64,000 nucleotides of DNA from a virus, in IMG/VR virus record IMGVR_UViG_3300042868_010004, positions 62,001-126,000 of that record, one strand, 5' to 3'. Shown here piece by piece: positions 6,661 to 15,300 of this stretch (the first letter of the stretch is position 1; every line of letters starts with the position of its first letter). Position numbers and translations under genes: made by a program. Under the pieces are notes generated by a model. It was not told the origin of the DNA. It was given only the letters and a program-made list of their open reading frames with translations, and did no database searches.

Positions 6661-6706
6661 TCTTTTTTGGCTTCCGGATTCGTTTATCAAGTGCTGCACT
6701 GCCTTT

Positions 6707-7138
6707 TCAGACCTTTTTACTATTTCCGTCTTGTTCGGTGGTTTGTAAGTCTGAATCCGACCATTCATCATTTTCTCCTTTTGTGTCAGGCGTCGGCAAT
6801 ATGTCGGGGTAACTCTCAATCGGCCTTGGCGTGTATAAATAATCCGAATTCTCCGGGCAAGATAGCCTTTTATTCAAATTATACGTTACCGTTGCCATAT
6901 CCAAAGAACGAAAAAATGGATGCCAAGGCTTGGGGGCCTCTGCCATCAATCTCCCACCAAACTCCCACACAAGACAAACTGTGCCCGCAATCCCAGCATT
7001 TGCCGCGCAAATCTGTATAAAAATCTTGGTTTCAAGCATATCTTTCGCGGTGGCATTTTGTGCCCACCGTCCATTCAGAGGAACTATAATCATTTGCTGA
7101 CCACGAACATTCAAATGCGCTATATTGTAATTCTTCAT
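6707..7138 (-). CDS. Cassette-encoded protein of unknown function
   Basis: 143 residues, not recognised. A hydrophobic stretch (about residues 40-60, IFIQICAANAGIAGTVCLVW) could be a membrane segment or a buried helix. The C-terminal 40 residues are acidic and probably disordered. The stop lies 46 nt from attC site B. The gene is separated from the upstream nuclease gene by only 67 nt and no attC is visible between them, so the two probably share a cassette and may act together. The + strand frames over it are shadows. Confidence 0.6.
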   Translation of the reverse strand: MKNYNIAHLNVRGQQMIIVPLNGRWAQNATAKDMLETKIFIQICAANAGIAGTVCLVWEFGGRLMAEAPKPWHPFFRSLDMATVTYNLNKRLSCPENSDYLYTPRPIESYPDILPTPDTKGENDEWSDSDLQTTEQDGNSKKV

Positions 7139-7205
7139 ATTGTAAGATAGATGAATAAAATTCAGTAAATTAGCAGGATTGCGTCCGAAACCAATAAAAC
7201 TCTGG

Positions 7206-8630
7206 CTATAATCTATCTAGATCAGCTAGAATCTCTCTTGGTGCCGCGCCATTCTCGGGTCCGACAATTCCGTTCTCCTCCAATAAATCCATGATCTGCG
7301 CCGCTCGATTATATCCAATCCTGAGGCGGCGCTGAAGAGTCGAGGTTGATGCCCGCTGAGTAGCCTTAAGAATATTCAGCGCCTTGTTGTATAATAAAAC
7401 ATCATCCAGATCTTCTCCTTCATCATCCACTTCGTCCAAATCATCTTCCTCGGAAGAGTCATCGAACTGTATAGCTCTATTTATTAAATCAGATTTGCTC
7501 TCGGTTTCTGAGCGGACGAGAACCCCCAGAACCATCGCAAGCAAATCATCTACATCGTGAATCTTCGAAACTTGGGAAGAAACCACAGCTTCGTCATCAA
7601 AAAGTCGCGCACTTAGCCGGGAATGAATCCCTTTCGGATGAAGTAGAAAAACATTCGCGGAGGAAGCCAATGCTTGGGCTGATTTCGTGAAAATTCCGGT
7701 GCTAATAACTGCGGCAAAATCAGCCTTCTCAAACTCTCTTCCCGCAATGATTTCTTGAACGGCTGAGTTCCCGACACTGTTAGCGTATCGTTTGCACTGA
7801 ACCACAAGTTTAACTCTCGGCGTCGTCGCAATAACATCAATTCCTTGATCCCCGCTCCCCGATGTGGTTCGTGTAGTCCAACCCGAGCGAGAAAGTTCGT
7901 TAGCGCATTCTCTCTCGAAACTGATGGGATCAAGCTCGGCCCATTCAAACTCCGCGCTTTCTGCCTTACCCCAGCATGACGAAGCAAAGTCAATAATGCG
8001 AAATACTCTATTGTATGTTGATTCTACACTTTTTACTGATCGCAGAGAATCAAATTCCTTACTGCTTCCACCTACTAAAAAATGAAGGATGAAATAATTA
8101 ATCTCTGCGTCCCATTCCTCTCGAATCTGTCTCCCATAATGATCAACGCGCAAAAGCTGGGATCTTCTTAGGCTCAGTGTGGGCAAATGATGAACCAACG
8201 GGGGCCTGATTAAATCAATGATTTTTAGTAACTCGATTTCGGTTCGCTCTTTTTCGGCTTTAGCTCTTTCAAGCAGTTCAATCTTTCTTTCCTTTTCTCT
8301 GCTCAATCTCAAAGACTCAAATTCGATTTTCTTCGCCTCTCGCCTGATAGTATCCAGAGACAATCCATCAAGGAAATGATTCAATTGCTCCGCCGTGAAT
8401 TTAAATTTTGTGAGATCTGCCAGCTCTCGGTTAGCTTCCTCAACAAAATACTCTAACGTTACACCGGGAAGGTCTCGGAATGCTTTTAACGAATCCCGCC
8501 ATACCATCTCTTGCTCCTTGGTGATTACTGTGACGACCGGGGCGGGCTTCTCACTCTTCTTGGTCTGACACTTATGACACGTTTGGGCGTCATCCCAGTT
8601 CTGAACGTTGCAGCATGGACAGTTCCACAT
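7206..8630 (-). CDS. Zinc finger, Mrr-type nuclease and FtsK gamma fusion protein
   Basis: 474 residues. Residues 1-22 form a RanBP2-type zinc finger (W2, C4, C7, N11, C18, C21). Residues 95-140 are a charged coiled coil. Residues 233-332 are an Mrr-type PD-(D/E)xK nuclease: GDQGIDV (D265) and QCK (Q278, K280). Residues 390-412 are an acidic linker. Residues 412-474 match the FtsK gamma winged helix (STSTLQRRLRIGYNRAA, then GIVGP and PRE). FtsK gamma reads KOPS DNA in translocases; here no motor is present. A plausible role is a nuclease directed to KOPS-bearing DNA, for defence or host-chromosome damage. Domain calls are confident; the role is inference. Confidence 0.85.
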   Translation of the reverse strand: MWNCPCCNVQNWDDAQTCHKCQTKKSEKPAPVVTVITKEQEMVWRDSLKAFRDLPGVTLEYFVEEANRELADLTKFKFTAEQLNHFLDGLSLDTIRREAKKIEFESLRLSREKERKIELLERAKAEKERTEIELLKIIDLIRPPLVHHLPTLSLRRSQLLRVDHYGRQIREEWDAEINYFILHFLVGGSSKEFDSLRSVKSVESTYNRVFRIIDFASSCWGKAESAEFEWAELDPISFERECANELSRSGWTTRTTSGSGDQGIDVIATTPRVKLVVQCKRYANSVGNSAVQEIIAGREFEKADFAAVISTGIFTKSAQALASSANVFLLHPKGIHSRLSARLFDDEAVVSSQVSKIHDVDDLLAMVLGVLVRSETESKSDLINRAIQFDDSSEEDDLDEVDDEGEDLDDVLLYNKALNILKATQRASTSTLQRRLRIGYNRAAQIMDLLEENGIVGPENGAAPREILADLDRL

Positions 8631-8810
8631 GGTGTTGAGCTAGGCAAAATGCCAATTTTTCGTAAAGCGAAAATCTATTTTTCTTTGGCTGCGGTGATGT
8701 GAGCGAGGCGAACGGTAGAATTAAAAAACCTTTGGCTGCGCACTTTTGCGCGGCAGCGCAATCTGGAATTAGATAGCTGGGCTTCGCCCGGCGTCGATTT
8801 CGTGTGTGGT

Positions 8811-8873
8811 GCCTAGCATGGGTCGTGCGTAGCACGACTGATGCGTAGCACGGTTGTTTGTGGTTTGTTGGCT
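8811..8873 (-). other. Decayed attC-like site E
   Basis: GCCTAGC (8811) and GTTGGCT (8867) each differ at one position from the R-box consensus. On the minus strand the first box is followed by the spacer AAACC, as in site C. The centre holds CGTGC/GCACG hairpins like sites A and B, with GCGTAGCACG repeated twice. The inner boxes no longer pair well. It lies between the HExxH gene and the nuclease gene, where a cassette boundary is expected. The rest of 8631-9029 holds GC-rich hairpins but no gene I can support. Confidence 0.35.
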
Positions 8874-9029
8874 CGAAAAACGACTTTGTGACCGTTCGGC
8901 GCAAGCCGATTTAAGGGAACAATGTCGTGGATTGGGGGATCGTTTTTCTCTTTTTCCGAAGATCGGTGTAACCCAAGGAAATGGATTCCAAGTATGAGCT
9001 AACTAGAGAAGATTTCGAAAATCATTTCG

Positions 9030-9485
9030 CTAGATTCTCAGAAGAGGAGCGAAAGCGTATAATTTCCTTTCTGGAAAAGACTCAATATACCCCACCACTT
9101 TCTTCATTCTTTCTTCGTCCGACATCAGCTCCTTGGTCCATTTTCCCTCTAGCTCTCTCGCGATTCTTTCACTATTTATTTTGGCATAAGCTGATTTCAA
9201 CCAATCTCCGAAATCGTCTAGACCAGTGGCAAAAGCGTAGATATGAGCGTATTCATGGTAAACCACCTGAAGGGGACAATTTCCTGAAGACTTTATTAGA
9301 GTGGGGCGCAGACTGATTGTATCTCCGATTGCTCCCGCGATACTGACCGGCTGATTATCACTGGCGAAAACCTTAATACCTTCGGGATACTTTTGAAGTA
9401 TAGCCGATTGAACCTCGCCCGGCAACGTATCGAATAACTGGCGGGCCAGATTTTCTAGATTGGTGTATTCGTGAGGGGGCGGCAT
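9030..9485 (-). CDS. Small HExxH metallopeptidase-like protein
   Basis: 151 residues from the ATG that opens with MPPPHEYTN; the longer frame to 9563 would start inside an attC remnant. The motif VVYHEYAHIYAF contains HEYAH, the zincin signature HExxH, preceded by beta-rich sequence and followed by charged helices. A glutamate-rich helix about 35 residues downstream could supply the third ligand, but this cannot be fixed by eye. Small stand-alone zincins of this kind occur among IrrE/ImmA-like and anti-restriction proteins; no closer family is claimed. It is the gene of a minus-oriented cassette with the boundary GTTAGGC about 65 nt upstream. Confidence 0.65.
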   Translation of the reverse strand: MPPPHEYTNLENLARQLFDTLPGEVQSAILQKYPEGIKVFASDNQPVSIAGAIGDTISLRPTLIKSSGNCPLQVVYHEYAHIYAFATGLDDFGDWLKSAYAKINSERIARELEGKWTKELMSDEERMKKVVGYIESFPERKLYAFAPLLRI

Positions 9486-9550
9486 GGTTTTTGGGGCGAG
9501 TGGCTGGCGCGGAGCATGCGAATAAGGAAATAGATTGGGTGGGTTGGTTT

Positions 9551-9577
9551 GCCTAACGCTCAAGGTGAGCGAGACGG
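9551..9577 (-). other. Half attC site (R' and L' arm only)
   Basis: GCCTAAC, a 6-nt spacer and GGTGAGCGAGACGG match the left arm of site A (ATCTAAC, 6 nt, GATGAGCGAGACGG). No partner arm follows before the next GCCTAAC at 9609. It is an orphan arm left by a deletion or by insertion of the neighbouring cassette. Confidence 0.55.
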
Positions 9578-9608
9578 GATAAGTCTTATTTTGTTTTTGT
9601 TTTGGTAT

Positions 9609-9716
9609 GCCTAACGCCCCCTATCAGCCATGCAGCCCCAATCTTTCGGTCCTATGAATAACTCCTCGCGAAAAATTGTAACGGCTATATGCATTGGCTG
9701 CATAGGTTTGTTAGGC
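9609..9716 (-). other. attC recombination site C
   Basis: Perfect R boxes GCCTAAC (9609) and GTTAGGC (9710), spacers of 6 nt (GCCCCC) and 5 nt. Inner boxes TATCAGCC and GGCTGCATA pair with one extra base in the right arm, again as in sites A and B. ATGCAGCC/GGCTGCAT extends the stem; the centre is a larger variable loop. Site length is 108 bp. Confidence 0.85.
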
Positions 9717-9785
9717 TCATTTTTTATTTTTCTTCTTTCTTTAGGACTACATCCAGTTCTAGCGGCTTTATTGGCGCTAGGGGGA

Positions 9786-10082
9786 TCAGTAAGTGTGTCT
9801 GGCTTGACGTTTGTGGCGATTGGAATATGGGGGCCACCTGAATGGATGCTCTAGGGAAAACGGTAAACCATGCCTGAATACTTCCAAAAGCCGTGGCAGA
9901 TAAGTAAATATAAAAAGTAATATGTTCGTCCATCTCTGTTCTCTCTGTATCTTTAACTGCATTGAAGCCATTCGCGCCAAAGTTCGCAATATGGCCTGCC
10001 CAGTTCCTCTGCCTTGGAAATTCAGTGATTCATCGTGTGTATCTATCAATAGATGTTCCGGCGTGTTCGCTCCAGCGCTTCG
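9786..10082 (-). pseudogene. Truncated GNAT acetyltransferase
   Basis: The minus frame is open from just inside an orphan attC arm (TAA at 10083-10085) to 9786. It reads EHLLIDTHDESLNFQGRGTG and continues QAILRTLARMA. QGRGTG matches the acetyl-CoA-binding (Q/R)xxGx(G/A) motif of GNAT enzymes, and the following helix fits. The N-terminal half of the fold is missing, and sequence after the conserved helix may be out of the original frame. A second minus frame (9724-9933, 69 codons) ends 8 nt before attC site C and could be the frameshifted remainder. I read this as a decayed cassette gene. Confidence 0.5.
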
Positions 10083-10088
10083 TTAGGT
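10055..10088 (-). other. Orphan attC arm D at the right end of the array
   Basis: GTTAGGT (10082) preceded by GCTTC and CGCTCCAGC gives, on the minus strand, R'' ACCTAAC, the spacer GAAGC (identical to site B) and an L'' box GCTGGAGCGA. No partner arm is found within a normal distance. A compatible arm sits at 9551, so one original site may have been split. It marks the right limit of the cassette array. From 10089 to 10191 nothing is seen. Confidence 0.5.
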
Positions 10089-10191
10089 TCCTGTAATTTC
10101 TCATTTTCTATTTTCCCGTGTAATCCCTTTTTAGGCAAAGGCAGGATTCAGAATTCAGTCAGTAATTGGTTTTTCGGCACACGGTAAAAAT

Positions 10192-10476
10192 ATGCAAGCA
10201 AAAGATTATCTAGGTCTACATACGACCAAAGAAGTAAAATACCTATACAAGCATTTCCTTGAGACTCTTGAGGAAATCCACCGGCAGCACGATTCCAGTT
10301 TGTTCAAACTGATGAACGGGCTACCAAAAGAGTATCAGTCTCAGGTCATTCAGGCCGCGTTTTTTGACGACGAGGGCTATCAGCACTTTCGTAAGCTCGT
10401 GCTCGACCACGGAAACGAATCCATCCGGGCGCTCCTTGATGAGATTGAGAAATATGAAATTGACTTCAAGCGATAG
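10192..10476 (+). CDS. Small helical protein upstream of the tail chaperone genes
   Basis: 94 residues, strongly helical and charged, not recognised (opens MQAKDYLGLHTTKEVKYLYK). It is the first + strand gene after the cassette array and lies 44 nt before the chaperone-like pair. By position it may be a tail-assembly accessory protein. It could alternatively be a passenger next to the array. No Shine-Dalgarno sequence. Confidence 0.55.
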   Translation: MQAKDYLGLHTTKEVKYLYKHFLETLEEIHRQHDSSLFKLMNGLPKEYQSQVIQAAFFDDEGYQHFRKLVLDHGNESIRALLDEIEKYEIDFKR

Positions 10477-10520
10477 GGCGGCTAAAATATAAACCACAAA
10501 TAATTTAAATTCCAACTAGC

Positions 10521-11300
10521 ATGTCCACTGATTTCATCAAAAACAAGAAACCCGAGTATTCCTTTACTTCCTACATAACAGGGAAAGTTACTAAAGAGGA
10601 GGTCCGACAGGAGAATGGCTCCGAAGTGATCGTCAAGAAAGAGGTCGAGGAGAAAATTCCCGTTTCAATCTATTTCTATAAGCCGACTCGGAGACAGCGC
10701 GAGGAAGCCGACTTGGTATATTCCAAAAAGATGTTCTCCCTGATGGAAGAGGGCATTATGACCAAGCAGCAGATTGCGAAAGTCTATAATAATGGTGGTG
10801 GCGACCTGAGTAAGCCGGAAGTCGATCTTTATGTTAAGCTCACGACTGAATTGTCCACCAAACTCCGCGATGCCGAATATCTCAATCGAAAAGACCCCTC
10901 GACTTGGACCGAAGAGGAGAAAATCAAGAATGTCTCCGTCATTACCGACATCTCTTTGATTAAGCGCGAACTGATTGAATTTGAAACCCAGCGCGCCGCC
11001 ATCTTTGAGCATTGCGCCGACCAGAAAGCCTTCTACCATGTCTTATCTTGGTATGTCGTGAATCTGACTTTCAAGCAGATTGGTGATAAGATTGAACCGC
11101 TATTTGTCGGGAAGACCTTTGAGGAAAAGCTGGATAATTATGATGAACTGATTGAAAAGGATGATGAATTAATTTCAAATATCCGCCACAAACTCAATTC
11201 TCTGGTCGCTTACTGGTATTCCGCCGGTCCGAAAGAAAAGAAGGATTGGTTGCCGATTGAGGAAGAGCTGGGTATTACCCCCGAGGCAGAAAAATCTTAA
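10521..11300 (+). CDS. Putative tail assembly chaperone
   Basis: 259 residues, highly charged and helical. It shares with the next protein a segment of the type ISLIKRELIEFETQRAAIFE followed by a helix ending in an aromatic stretch (here AFYHVLSWYVV), so the two look like distant paralogues. A pair of genes directly before the tape measure gene is where siphophages encode tail assembly chaperones (lambda G and GT). No slippery frameshift site is evident; they are separate ORFs. Confidence 0.6.
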   Translation: MSTDFIKNKKPEYSFTSYITGKVTKEEVRQENGSEVIVKKEVEEKIPVSIYFYKPTRRQREEADLVYSKKMFSLMEEGIMTKQQIAKVYNNGGGDLSKPEVDLYVKLTTELSTKLRDAEYLNRKDPSTWTEEEKIKNVSVITDISLIKRELIEFETQRAAIFEHCADQKAFYHVLSWYVVNLTFKQIGDKIEPLFVGKTFEEKLDNYDELIEKDDELISNIRHKLNSLVAYWYSAGPKEKKDWLPIEEELGITPEAEKS

Positions 11301-11327
11301 TTAAATCACAGATTAAGCCGGTCTCCT

Positions 11328-12326
11328 ATGTCTAAATTTGACGACCGCGAGCTAAAACGCCTCTTTGTCGAAATTACCAAGGGTTATACTGAGGTTCGTC
11401 GCGGCAAAGAGGTTTTCTATATCAAGCACTTCAATCAGGAAGACCAGTTTGAAATTGATGATTTTTATTTTCAGAAGCTAGAAAGCCTGAAAGATTCCGG
11501 TATTCCGACCGAGGAGCAAGTGCTTGAACAGTTGGCAAAAAAGAAAATCTGGACAACTCAGGATGAGGTTTGGTTAAGTCAGAAGGAATTAGAGATTAAC
11601 CAGTTGATTAAAACACGGGATAAACAAAGCTTGCCTTCCCAGATTGAGTATTTTGATGGGTTAATTCAGGCTGAACGGACGGAGTTATTCCGAAAGAAAT
11701 CGCAGCGGGCGGGCCTGATTGGGGATACGCGGGAGAGATTCGCCAATCAATCCGTGAACTCCTATTTCATCCTACAATCATTCTACAAAGATAAGGAATG
11801 CCGAAATTTATTAGTTTCCCCGGAAGAGTTTGAGGATATGGAGGATGACGCTCTTCTTAGTTTCAGTTTGCTCTATAGTAAGTCCATGCAGATGTATAAC
11901 AATGAGTCGATCAAAAAGGTCGCGGTCTGCTCATTCTTTCAAAATTTATTCTATCTGGCCGAAAATATTCATCAATTTTGGGGGAAGCCAATAAAGGATC
12001 TGACTATCTATCAGACTGAATTGTCGTCTTATGGCCGTTATTTCAAATCGGTCTTGCAGAACTCCGAACATGAGATACCGGAGGAGATTCGCTCAGACCC
12101 GGACAAGCTACTTGGATTCGCCAAAATGGACAATAAGATGAAGGAGAATTTGAGTAAGGGCAGCGGACAGAATGCATCGTTTACCGGCACAAAGGAAGAT
12201 GCGAAGAAGCTTGGTATTAAATTAACTAATGAATATAGTAAACATGCAAAGCGATTGGGCCGGAATCTGACTCGGGATGATATGTTTATGATTGATAAGG
12301 GCGAAGGACATAAGATTAAGGCTTGA
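11328..12326 (+). CDS. Putative tail assembly chaperone, second member
   Basis: 332 residues, helical and charged. Residues about 110-155 (AERTELFRKKSQRAG, then YFILQSFYKD) parallel the preceding protein. The C-terminal 60 residues are basic with DMFMIDKGEGHKIKA at the end. It ends 68 nt before the tape measure gene, supporting a chaperone role for tape measure folding. This is inferred from synteny. Confidence 0.6.
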   Translation: MSKFDDRELKRLFVEITKGYTEVRRGKEVFYIKHFNQEDQFEIDDFYFQKLESLKDSGIPTEEQVLEQLAKKKIWTTQDEVWLSQKELEINQLIKTRDKQSLPSQIEYFDGLIQAERTELFRKKSQRAGLIGDTRERFANQSVNSYFILQSFYKDKECRNLLVSPEEFEDMEDDALLSFSLLYSKSMQMYNNESIKKVAVCSFFQNLFYLAENIHQFWGKPIKDLTIYQTELSSYGRYFKSVLQNSEHEIPEEIRSDPDKLLGFAKMDNKMKENLSKGSGQNASFTGTKEDAKKLGIKLTNEYSKHAKRLGRNLTRDDMFMIDKGEGHKIKA

Positions 12327-12350
12327 GGTATTCTATTGGACCTATTTTGG

Positions 12351-12383
12351 GTGTAATCCTTTATATAGGTTTAAGGATTTAAG
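12351..12383 (+). promoter_or_regulatory. GTGTAATC element and hairpin before the tape measure gene
   Basis: GTGTAATC (12351) is a variant of the putative late promoter core. It overlaps AATCCTT/AAGGATT, a perfect 7-bp inverted repeat that would form a hairpin at the start of the message, about 15 nt before the ATG. Confidence 0.35.
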
Positions 12384-12394
12384 ATTTTATCATC

Positions 12395-15300
12395 ATGGCT
12401 GACGCACCCTTTGTTTTCTCCTCAAGACTCAGCACCCGTTCTTGGGAGCGGGATGTTAACGCTGGTTTCCGTCGTGCGCAGGCCGGTATCAATCGGCAGA
12501 AGATTGGTTTTAATGTTGATCCCTCTGGTCTGAATAAACTTTCGGCCCCTCTTGGTAAACTCACGACTCAGGCCGGTGAGTTCAATCGCTCCCTTGAAGC
12601 GTCCAATGCCCGCGTTTTGGCCTTCGGTGCCTCCGTTGGTATTATCACGGCGCTTGGCCGTGGTTTTTCAGCCCTTGTTCGTGACGCCGTTGAAGTTCAG
12701 GCCGTCTTGGCTGATATTAATACGATCCTGAAGCAGAGCGCGGATGGTTTGTCCCAGTATGAGGCGCAGATTTTTAGTGTCGCTAGAAATACGGGTCGTT
12801 CTTTTAAAGAAACTGCTACCGCTGCCTTGGAGCTTTCCCGTCAAGGTCTATCGGCAGAGGAATCACTTGAACGACTGAATAATGCACTCATCCTGACTCG
12901 CCTTAGCGGTTTGTCTGCCGAGGATTCCGTTCAAAGCGTCACGGCGGCTATCAACTCTTTCTCGAAAGAAGTCTTAGACTCCTCCATTGTTGTTAATAAA
13001 TTCTCGACTGTCGCCGCGAAATTCTTCGTTTCAGAGAAGGACTTGGCCGAAGCCGTCCGTCGCGTGGGCTCCTCTGCTCAGGATGCCAATGTCAGCTTTG
13101 ATGAACTGATTGCCATCGTAACTGCCGCTCAACAGACTACGGCCCGTGGTGGCGCGGTTATCGGTAATTCATTTAAGACAATTTTCACCCGTCTGCAACG
13201 TTCAAGCACCCTGACGGAGTTGGAAAATTTAGGTGTCGCCGTAAGAGATTTAGAGGGAAATGTTCTCCCCGCTGTTGAAATTCTTAAATCTCTCGCCAGT
13301 CAGATTGACGGATTGAGTCAGCCCCAGCAGGCTTATATTTCCGAATTGACCGCTGGTGTCTTCCAAATCAATCAGTTGAAGGCTATTCTCGGTGACTTGT
13401 CTGGTGAATATTCTTTTTATAAAGCGGCCTTGGAGTCTTCGGTTGGCGCGACAAATGAGGCCATCAAACGTAATGAAGAGCTGAATAAAACTTACGCCGC
13501 TCAATTCAATGCAATTAAGCAGAGTATCACCCAGATTTCTTCTGTTTTGGGTCGCGACCTACTCGGTCCCCTTACTCAATCCTTAACCGCATTTTTTGAG
13601 TCCGCTCAGGATACTTTCGGAATTAAAGAGGGCGAAAAAGTCGGTAGTGAATTTGCTTCTGGTATTGTAAAAGGTATTGGCGGTGTAATCGGCGGGCCGG
13701 GCTTATTGGTTGCCAGCGCGGTCATCCTTGGCCTCTTTGTAAAACTCGGAAAATTTGCCCTTGGCGCGCTTAAAACCGTCTCTGACTTGGCTGGCGTTAT
13801 CGGAAAGAGAAAAGAAATTCAGGCGGAGGTTAATCGTTTGGTCGCCGAGGAACCCAAACTTCTCAGTCAGATTCTAACCGGGGCAAAATCCGTAGAGGAG
13901 GTTGAGAAGAGAATTCTTGCTTTAATCAGGCAGAAGATTATAGCGCAGGAACAATTTAATGCTGTTACTTTGGGCGTTGCGACTAGGGCCACCCCGAGGG
14001 TAGGCCAAGGCACCAATCTGGCTCAGGCGGGCTTAGGTTTCAGCGGAGGGGCTTTTACTAGTCGTCCAGTTGGTGGAACGGGCCGCGTTCCTAATTTTGC
14101 CGATCCAATTAAGGAAGCTTTTGATCGTGAGCGCGCAGCGGGCATTCCAGCCAATCAGATTTATGTGGATTCCGACCCACGAGTAAAGGGACCGGGTAAT
14201 CCTCTTGGTCTTCTAGTGGCGAATCGTCGGGACGAGCCATTAGGCGGTTTTCAAGGTGTCAATCGGGCAATTGCCTTGGGTCAAGATCCGAAGAAATCAG
14301 GAATGAGCGGATCGAATATTCCGAATTTTGCCGCGTTTGATAATCTTCAAATGGGTGGAAATTTTGCCCCATTTAACATCACGTCGGAACAGTCCAGACA
14401 ATTCCGCTCTCTTTTTGGTAAACTAACCAACAGCGTTTCCAAACTGAATCGTCAGCTATCTTTTGAATTAGGCGAGTCTATTCAAAAGTATGGTGAGAGC
14501 ATTAACCTCACAAAAGAATCACAGGAAAAGGTTCGCTCGGTTCTTAATCAGCAATTTAACCGGCTGGTCAGACTAGAAAATCAACCAAGAATTATTCGTT
14601 CTGGTGGTGGGCGTAGAGCTACACTGGAGGAATTTGAAGCCACGAGACAGCAGTTTGCGGGAGTATCTGGACTCGCAGGTCCGAATTTTACCGAAGGTTC
14701 AATCGGGGTGGGTAGAAATAGGGAGATTACAAAAGCTTTTGCTTCTAGATCTATTCAGGAACAGCGCGGGATTAATCTTCAGGCGGCTTCCGAAAGAGTC
14801 CAAAGCGGAAGAAATCTAACATCTTCCCAGTTAAAAGCCATTAGCACCGAATCTTTCATTCAGGCTTTACAAAGTCCTTCTCTCGCCGGTCTTTCCAAAA
14901 GAGAAATCGCAGTAAATCCCGAGGCTAGGAGAGAGTTGCGCCGCTTGGCAAAGGCATATCGTGATGAATTCGGCAAGGCTTTGGATTCGGCTCAAATTAG
15001 TTCCGCTGCTGACCGTGCTTTTACATTTTCAAATTTCAGTCTCGGTTCTGTCTTCGGAACGGAAAAGGGTGATGAGAAAAGATTCCGCCGTGAATTGGGT
15101 GTCAAGCCGGGGCAAAAACTTTCTTCTGAACAGCAAAATACATTCTTCAACCGTAGAATGCAGACTCAGCAACAAAGAAGCTCGAATGTAACAAATCGAG
15201 CTTTCCTTGGTTCAATTGCAGCGTCTTTTATCGCTCCCCAGTTTGCCGATAGTAGTCCGATCACAAGTGGGATTTTTGAGGGCGCGGGGGCGGGGTTGGC

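Noticed and set aside
8981-9316. + strand ORF opening MDSKYELTREDFENHF, with GTGTAA 15 nt upstream
   Set aside because: Only the first 35 residues look protein-like; the remainder is antisense to the HExxH gene with poor composition. It could be a fragment, but I could not support it as a gene.
9654-9854. + strand hydrophobic ORF (MNNSSRKIVTAICIG) with two possible membrane segments
   Set aside because: It runs through attC site C and is antisense to the acetyltransferase remnant. The hydrophobicity may come from the antisense reading. Not excluded, but unsupported.
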